Positions 58,825 through 64,000 of a stretch of DNA of 64,000 nt are shown here, piece by piece. Position numbers and translations under genes: made by a program. The notes under the pieces were generated by a model that was not told the DNA's origin, did no database searches, and saw only the letters and a program-made list of their open reading frames with translations. The stretch is from contig CM050449.1 in NCBI GenBank assembly GCA_027563935.2, positions 57,801,949 to 57,865,948 on the forward strand. The letters are read 5' to 3'. Within the stretch, counting starts at the first letter, position 1. Each line of letters opens with the position of its first letter. The DNA is from Costus lasius. Lineage: Eukaryota > Streptophyta > Magnoliopsida > Zingiberales > Costaceae.

Positions 58825-61800
58825 CTAATGGTTGAGAAATCTCAAACCCATATTATTACAGTGCTTCTCATGCTTCTGCTGCGCCAGAGGCTTTGTAAGC
58901 GGGTCAGCCAGATTGTCGTCTGTATGAACCTTGCAGACTTTGATCTCGCCACGATCAATGATCTCCCGGATCAAGTGAAACCGTCTCTGTATGTGCTTGG
59001 ACTTCTGGTGCGACCGTGGTTCCTTTGCCTGTGCTATGGCTCTAGTGTTATCACAGAAGATAACCAAAGGATCTGCACTCGAAGGAACAACACCAAGTTC
59101 CTGAATGAACTTACGAATCCACACTGCCTCCTTAGATGCTTCTGAGGCTGCAACATACTCGGCTTCTGTTGTGGAATCAGCAACAATAGATTGTTTGAAA
59201 CTTTTCCACACCACTGCTCCTCCATTCAAGCTAAAAACATAGCCTGATTACGATCGGAAATCATCCTAGTCAGATTGGAACGAAGCGTCAGTATATCCTT
59301 CAATACTGAGTTCTTCCTGACCACCATACACCAAGAACATATCTTTGGTCCTCCGAAGATATTTCAAAATGTTCTTGACTGCAATCCAGTGCGCCTGACC
59401 TGGATTACTTTCGAACCGACTAGTCACGCTTAACCCGTAAGCGACGTCTGGGCGAGTACACAACATCGCATACATAATGGATCCAATAGCCAAAGCATAA
59501 GGCGTATTGTCCATTTCATCTTTCTCAGTCTGTGTTTGTGGACACTGACTCTTCGAAAGATTCAGACCATGTCTGACTGGAAGATATCCTCTTTTAGAAT
59601 TTTCTAAATGAAATCTCTCCAGGACTTTATCGATGTAAGTACTCTGGCACAGCCCGAGAAGCCTCTTAGATCTATCTCTGTAGATCTTCACACCTAATAC
59701 ATAGGCTGCTTCTCCTAAATCTTTCATCTGGAAACATTTTCTTAACCATGCTTTAACCGCATGCAGTTCAGGAATATCGTTTCCAATGATTAAGATATCA
59801 TCGACGTAGAGGACTAGGAAAGTAATTACGCTCCCACTAAACCTCTTATATACACACGGGTCATCTTCATTCTTGATGAAACCAAACTCACAGATTGATT
59901 CATCAAAACGAATATTCCAGCTTCTTGATGCTTGCTTAAGTCCATAAATGGACTTCTTTAACTTGCATATTTTATGACGATCTGATGGATTGGTGAAACC
60001 TTCAGGTTGTGTCATATACACATCCTCATCCAGTTTTCCATTAAGGAAAGCAGTCTTCACATCCATCTGCCAGATCTCATAATCATAATATGCTGCTATC
60101 GCGAGAATAATCCGAATAGACTTGAACATAGCTATAGGAGAGAAAGTTTCATCATAATCTATCCCGTAGATTTGTTTGAAACCTTTCGCAACTAGCCTGC
60201 CTTTATAGGTAACCACGTTACCATCCATGTCAATCTTCTTCTTGAAGATCCATTTACAGCCTATATGGATTACTCCCGGAGGTGGATCAACCAAATCCCA
60301 GACTTGGTTATCTGACATGGAGTCCATCTCGGCTCGCATAGCTTCAAGCCATCTCGCTGATTCCGCTCCACTGACCGCATCCGCATAAGTGAGGGGTTCA
60401 TCATCAATGATGTAGACTCCGTCATAGCGCTCAGGCTGTCGACGGATCCTTCCCGATCTTCGCGGTTCCCGTGATATCTGAGCCTCAAGTTGTTCAGTAA
60501 CCTGATCTACTGGCTCAGGCTCATCCAACTGTGCTTGACTACTTTGTCCTTCTTCTGGATTCTCATCCAGCTTTATTTCTCTCCCACTGGCCTCTTGCAG
60601 AAGAAATTCCTTCTCAAGAAAAATAGCCGTCCGAGCAACAAACACCTTGTTCTCTTTGGGATCGAAGAAATAATAACCCTTAGTTTCCTTAGGGTAACCG
60701 ACAAAGATGCATTTCTCAGATCTGCTCTCTAGTTTCCCAGAGGCGAGCTTTTTGACATAAGCCTCGCAACCCCAGATCTTGATAAATGTCAAGCTCGGCT
60801 GTTTCCCATACCATAACTCATATGGCGTCTTTGAAACTGCCTTGGATGGCACTCGGTTTAGTACCTTTGCAGCTGTTTCCACTGCAAATCCCCAAAAGGA
60901 GTAAGGTAGAGTAGCCTGACTCATCATAGAACGAACCATATCCAGTAAGGTTCTGTTCCTCCTTTCGGACACACCATTCCATTGCGGTGTTCCTGGCGGA
61001 GTGAGCTGTGAGATAATCCCACACTCCTTCAGATAGTCAGTAAACTCTCGACTCAAGTATTCACCACCTCGATCTGAATGAAGTGCCTTGATATTTCGGC
61101 CTAGCTGATTCTGTACTTCATTCTTGAACTCTTTGAACTTGTCAAAAGATTCACTTTTATGTCTGATTAGATAGACATACCCATATCTACTGAAATCATC
61201 AGTAAAGGTAATGAAGTATAGATAGCCACCTCTGGCATGTTTACTGAAAGGCCCACACACATCACTGTGTATAAGGTCAAGTAAACCTGAAGCCCTTTGA
61301 CCTTTCTTAGGAAAAGGAGACTTCGTCATTTTACCCATTAAACAAGCTTTACATGTATCAATCTCCTCATAGGAGAATGATCCCAGCAGTCCATGATCAT
61401 GCAACCGCTTAATGCGCTTCTTGTTAATATGGCCTAAACGACTATGCCATAGCAAGGTGCTATTATCATCATACTTGGCTTTCTTAATATCAATTTGTTG
61501 TATAGAACATTCCATGTCCAACATGAATAATCCATTGTTAATCGACCCAGTAGCATAAACAATATTATCAAAAGAAATAATACACTTTGAAATATTGCAT
61601 TCAAAGGAAAACCCTTTCCTGACAAGAGCAGGAATAGAGATAATATTTTTCGTAATGCTTGGTACAAAGTAACAATTGTCCAGTTCCTATACAAGTCCAG
61701 ATGGTAAAGAGATGTAATAAACGCCTACAGCAACAGCAGCAACCCGTGCCCCATTTCCAACTCGTAGGTCCACCTCATGCTGTCCCACCTGTCTTCTTCT

Positions 61801-62018
61801 CTTGAGTTCCTGTACATTTGAACAAATGTGAACTCCACATGCAGTGTCCAACACCCATGATATGGAAGAAGAAACCATGACCTCAGTCACAAAAATACCT
61901 GAGCCAGAAGCGAAACTTCCCTTCTTATCTCCTTGGAGCGCTTTATAGTCCTTTTTCCAGTGACCCAGCTGGCCACAGTGGAAACATCTATATTCCTTCG
62001 ACCGCTTAACCTTTTGTT
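58825..62018 (-). pseudogene. Element G gag (zinc knuckle) to RNase H, with three nonsense codons
   Basis: A copia polyprotein in a single frame from the zinc knuckle to the C-terminus. Stops: TAG 61687-61689 (protease region, TTG in relatives), TAG 59266-59268 (CAG in relatives) and TAA 59248-59250 (CAA in relatives), both of the latter in RNase H. The zinc knuckle reads CFHCGQLGHWKKDY: its last Cys is Tyr. Protease has LDTACG. Integrase and RT (YVDDIL) look complete across about 750 open codons (59266-61524). Upstream, gag is cut at 62018 by a solo LTR and resumes at 63708. Confidence 0.9.
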
Positions 62019-63702
62019 TGTTGGGGTATGCCCTTAAGGCTAATGTTTGAGGCCTATGGGAATGTAACAAGTATCATGTAATAAACTCTATGTGTTTATA
62101 AAGGCATGGTTGTTATTCAGTTAGCTACATTGTCTGCTGCAATATATGTTCTTCTGAATAATGTCTCAAAGCTGTTCAGCTGGGCTGACATGCTATTATG
62201 TCCTTAGTCGATATATCTTGGTAAACATGAGACAGCCTCGATATGGTTAAGACTAATATGTGTTCTAATCTTATAGGATGCTTCGAGCATGGAATAAGAT
62301 GTAGACTCATGGGTACATGGGATGTACTGGACAGACCCTACTAGGATGTTCAATTGTTTGTCACAATGTGAATATTCCTTGATTAAGACAAGTGGCACAT
62401 TTCCTCTGACTTGAGATCACTTGTGTTTTCTAAATGATGATTGTCATTGTTTTGAGGTAGTTCAATATCATTTGAAAAATAATGATTATAGACTATCTTG
62501 GATGGTGAGCTTGAATCAGGTTAGAGCACTAGTGATAGACATAGGATTGCCGTCTCCTTGTTTAAGGAGTGTGATGTTCTAAAGGGGCCCCCTGGATGAG
62601 ATGATTGAGAGAGTGTATGGCCATACCCAGGTGACAGTGCTCATCTGTTCTAATCATGCTCATCATATTGGAGTTACGAGCTTGACAGGCTTGTCCAATA
62701 AGAACATCCAGTGGCAAAGGAAATATGTATGCTTTGTGAATTGATTCACACTTGTGCTGTTTTTGGGTGAAGTCTTGGAAGACTCTTTCCTTCATATCGG
62801 GAGACAGTGATGTGTTGCTAGATACTCCTCACTGGTTGTGATAATGTAAATTATCGTTACCGATGTTTTAAGGAAACCCTCAGGGTCGCACAATTGATGA
62901 TATGGCTTACTTAAGTCAGATCGTGTGGACTGAATTGTTTCGGGTTCAGTTTAAAGGGATTTAATCTCTGATTGTGAGTGAGATCTGGTCTGATCATGTT
63001 TGATTGATTAGGGCTTGAGATCGGTAAGCTTCGATCGAGAGAAGAGATGCTAGATCGGTCAGATCAGGAGCATCATAGAGATCAACGGCTAGATCTGGAA
63101 CCTTAGGGTTTTAATATGATCTAGGCCATGTCGTTTGGTTTATTTGGTAATTGAACCAAAATTAAATTAAACAAAAATGGTTCAAGCATTGGCGACAAGT
63201 TCACTTGGCGTGAACATGTTGGGCGGTTAGTGGTGCTATTTTTAGCAACCATGATCTCCACTTGGAGACACTGACGTTCGAAAGAGAGTGCTCTCTCTAT
63301 TCTCGCCACTTGAACGCATTCCTCTTTTTTTTCCGTGGGTGACGACGCCTTGGATTTGGAGGAGAAATCGGCAAAGAAAAGATCTCTTCATCCCTTTCTC
63401 ATTTTCGATCAAAGACTTCTTTGGATCTTGCTAGCACAAGGATCGCAAAGAGGAGTAGGCGACATCAACTGTGTGCGTCACCTCTGGAGAAGATCTGCTT
63501 TGATCTTTGCTTCCTAGGCGCCATTCGAAATGGCTATGGTATGAGTTTTATCTCTTACATGCAATCGTTTCCATTTGGTTGATCATATCACATGAACCGA
63601 TTCTTGAAACCCTAATCCGCTGCCCAAAAATTTTATGCGCCACTGCCTAGGGTTTTCGCTCCCCCTAGAAGGGGACCCCCCTTAGTTTAAGGGGTACTTT
63701 CA
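62019..63702 (+). mobile_element. Solo LTR (copia family 2) in gag of element G, plus strand
   Basis: 1684 bp, TGTTGGGGTATGCCC ... TACTTTCA, flanked by TTGTT (62014-62018 and 63703-63707). The palindrome at 62840-62855 reads GATAATGTAAATTATC, with both arms changed together. Motif TTGCTAGCACAAGG near 63428. Exon-like triplets ATG-GCT-ATG at 63530-63538 followed by GTATGA. No ATG lies between about 63255 and 63530. Confidence 0.93.
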
Positions 63703-64000
63703 TTGTTTCAGAGCCTTGTTGTAGTTCTTGACAGGGGCTTTGCCCTTCTTCCCTTTCTTCTTGTTCCTAGAAGGAACCATCAAGAAAGTGGATGAAGGCT
63801 TTCCCTTTAGAGTCAACTCTGTAGTCAAGAGCATATTCAGCAACTCTGCCGGGGTACAGTCGATCTTGTTCATATTAAAATTAATGATGAACGGATCAAA
63901 AGTAGCCTGAAGAGACTGCAGGATAATGTCTACAGCAAGCTCCTGATTGATGGTATGTCCCAGTTTCTCAAGAGCCTCCTTGTACCCAATCATCTTGAGT
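63703..64000 (-). pseudogene. Element G gag, middle part, running off the window
   Basis: Continues the gag frame of G upstream of the solo LTR. It encodes the Gag region with IINFNMNKIDCTPAELLNML and the Lys-rich KKKGKKGKAPVK stretch before the zinc knuckle. The frame is open to the window end. The inserted LTR plus its duplication is 1689 bp, a multiple of three, but the insert contains stops. Confidence 0.88.

Larger units (their letters stand above)
57132..64000 (-). mobile_element. Ty1/copia element G (family 2), minus strand, cut by the window end
   Basis: 3' LTR 57132-58804, polypurine tract, gag-pol with several stops, and gag interrupted by a plus-strand solo LTR (62019-63702). The leader and 5' LTR lie beyond 64000. 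A second GAGTT should follow the missing LTR. Confidence 0.9.

Overview
The window is plant nuclear DNA made almost entirely of nested LTR retrotransposons. I see no ordinary host gene. The evidence for a plant is Ty1/copia polyproteins of the Angela/Tork (BARE-like) type with ~1.7 kb LTRs, chromovirus (Tekay/Del-like) Ty3/gypsy polyproteins with >3 kb LTRs, primer sites matching initiator-Met tRNA, and nonsense mutations that fall mainly at CG and CHG sites. The species cannot be told. All element limits were read by eye and may be off by 1-3 bp.

Base layer (copia family 1, LTR start TGTTAGGGTATG): LTR1 (414-1802, truncated), internal region A (1803-4747, degenerate), LTR2 (4748-18918, split by insertions), internal region C (18919-24671), LTR3 (24672 to beyond the window). 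This is a tandem LTR-int-LTR-int-LTR complex with one shared middle LTR. Positions 1-413 are unidentified flanking DNA.

Insertions in LTR2: a minus-strand solo LTR (4979-6682, TSD TAATA) and copia element B (7776-18606, TSD CTTCA). B itself contains a minus-strand solo LTR (12426-14106, TSD GTTTT) that splits its gag-pol.

Insertions in LTR3, all within its first ~1.17 kb: copia D on the minus strand (24684-33761, TSD GTATG), gypsy E on the plus strand (34364-45331, TSD CTATG), gypsy F on the minus strand (45407-56637, TSD CATCC) and copia G on the minus strand (57132 to the end of the window, left TSD GAGTT). G contains a plus-strand solo LTR (62019-63702, TSD TTGTT).

Only F has an undamaged gag-pol (1534 aa). 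Its two 3227-bp LTRs differ at one base that I could find, so it is a very recent insertion and may be competent to move. A, B, C, D, E and G are all broken by stops, frameshifts, deletions or insertions.

The most interesting signal is in the copia families. All nine LTR copies that reach this region carry an ATG-GCN-WTG triplet run followed directly by a splice-donor-like GTAWGA (GTAATA in LTR2) in U5. About 1.94 kb downstream, just before gag, lies a branch-point/acceptor-like sequence ending in TTGTAG. Joining the two would place the LTR ATG in frame with gag in B, C and D, and C and D have no ATG at the gag start. The removed segment would carry the primer binding site and a pair of covarying hairpins. 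I therefore propose that gag is translated from a spliced RNA whose start codon lies in the LTR, while unspliced RNA serves as genome.
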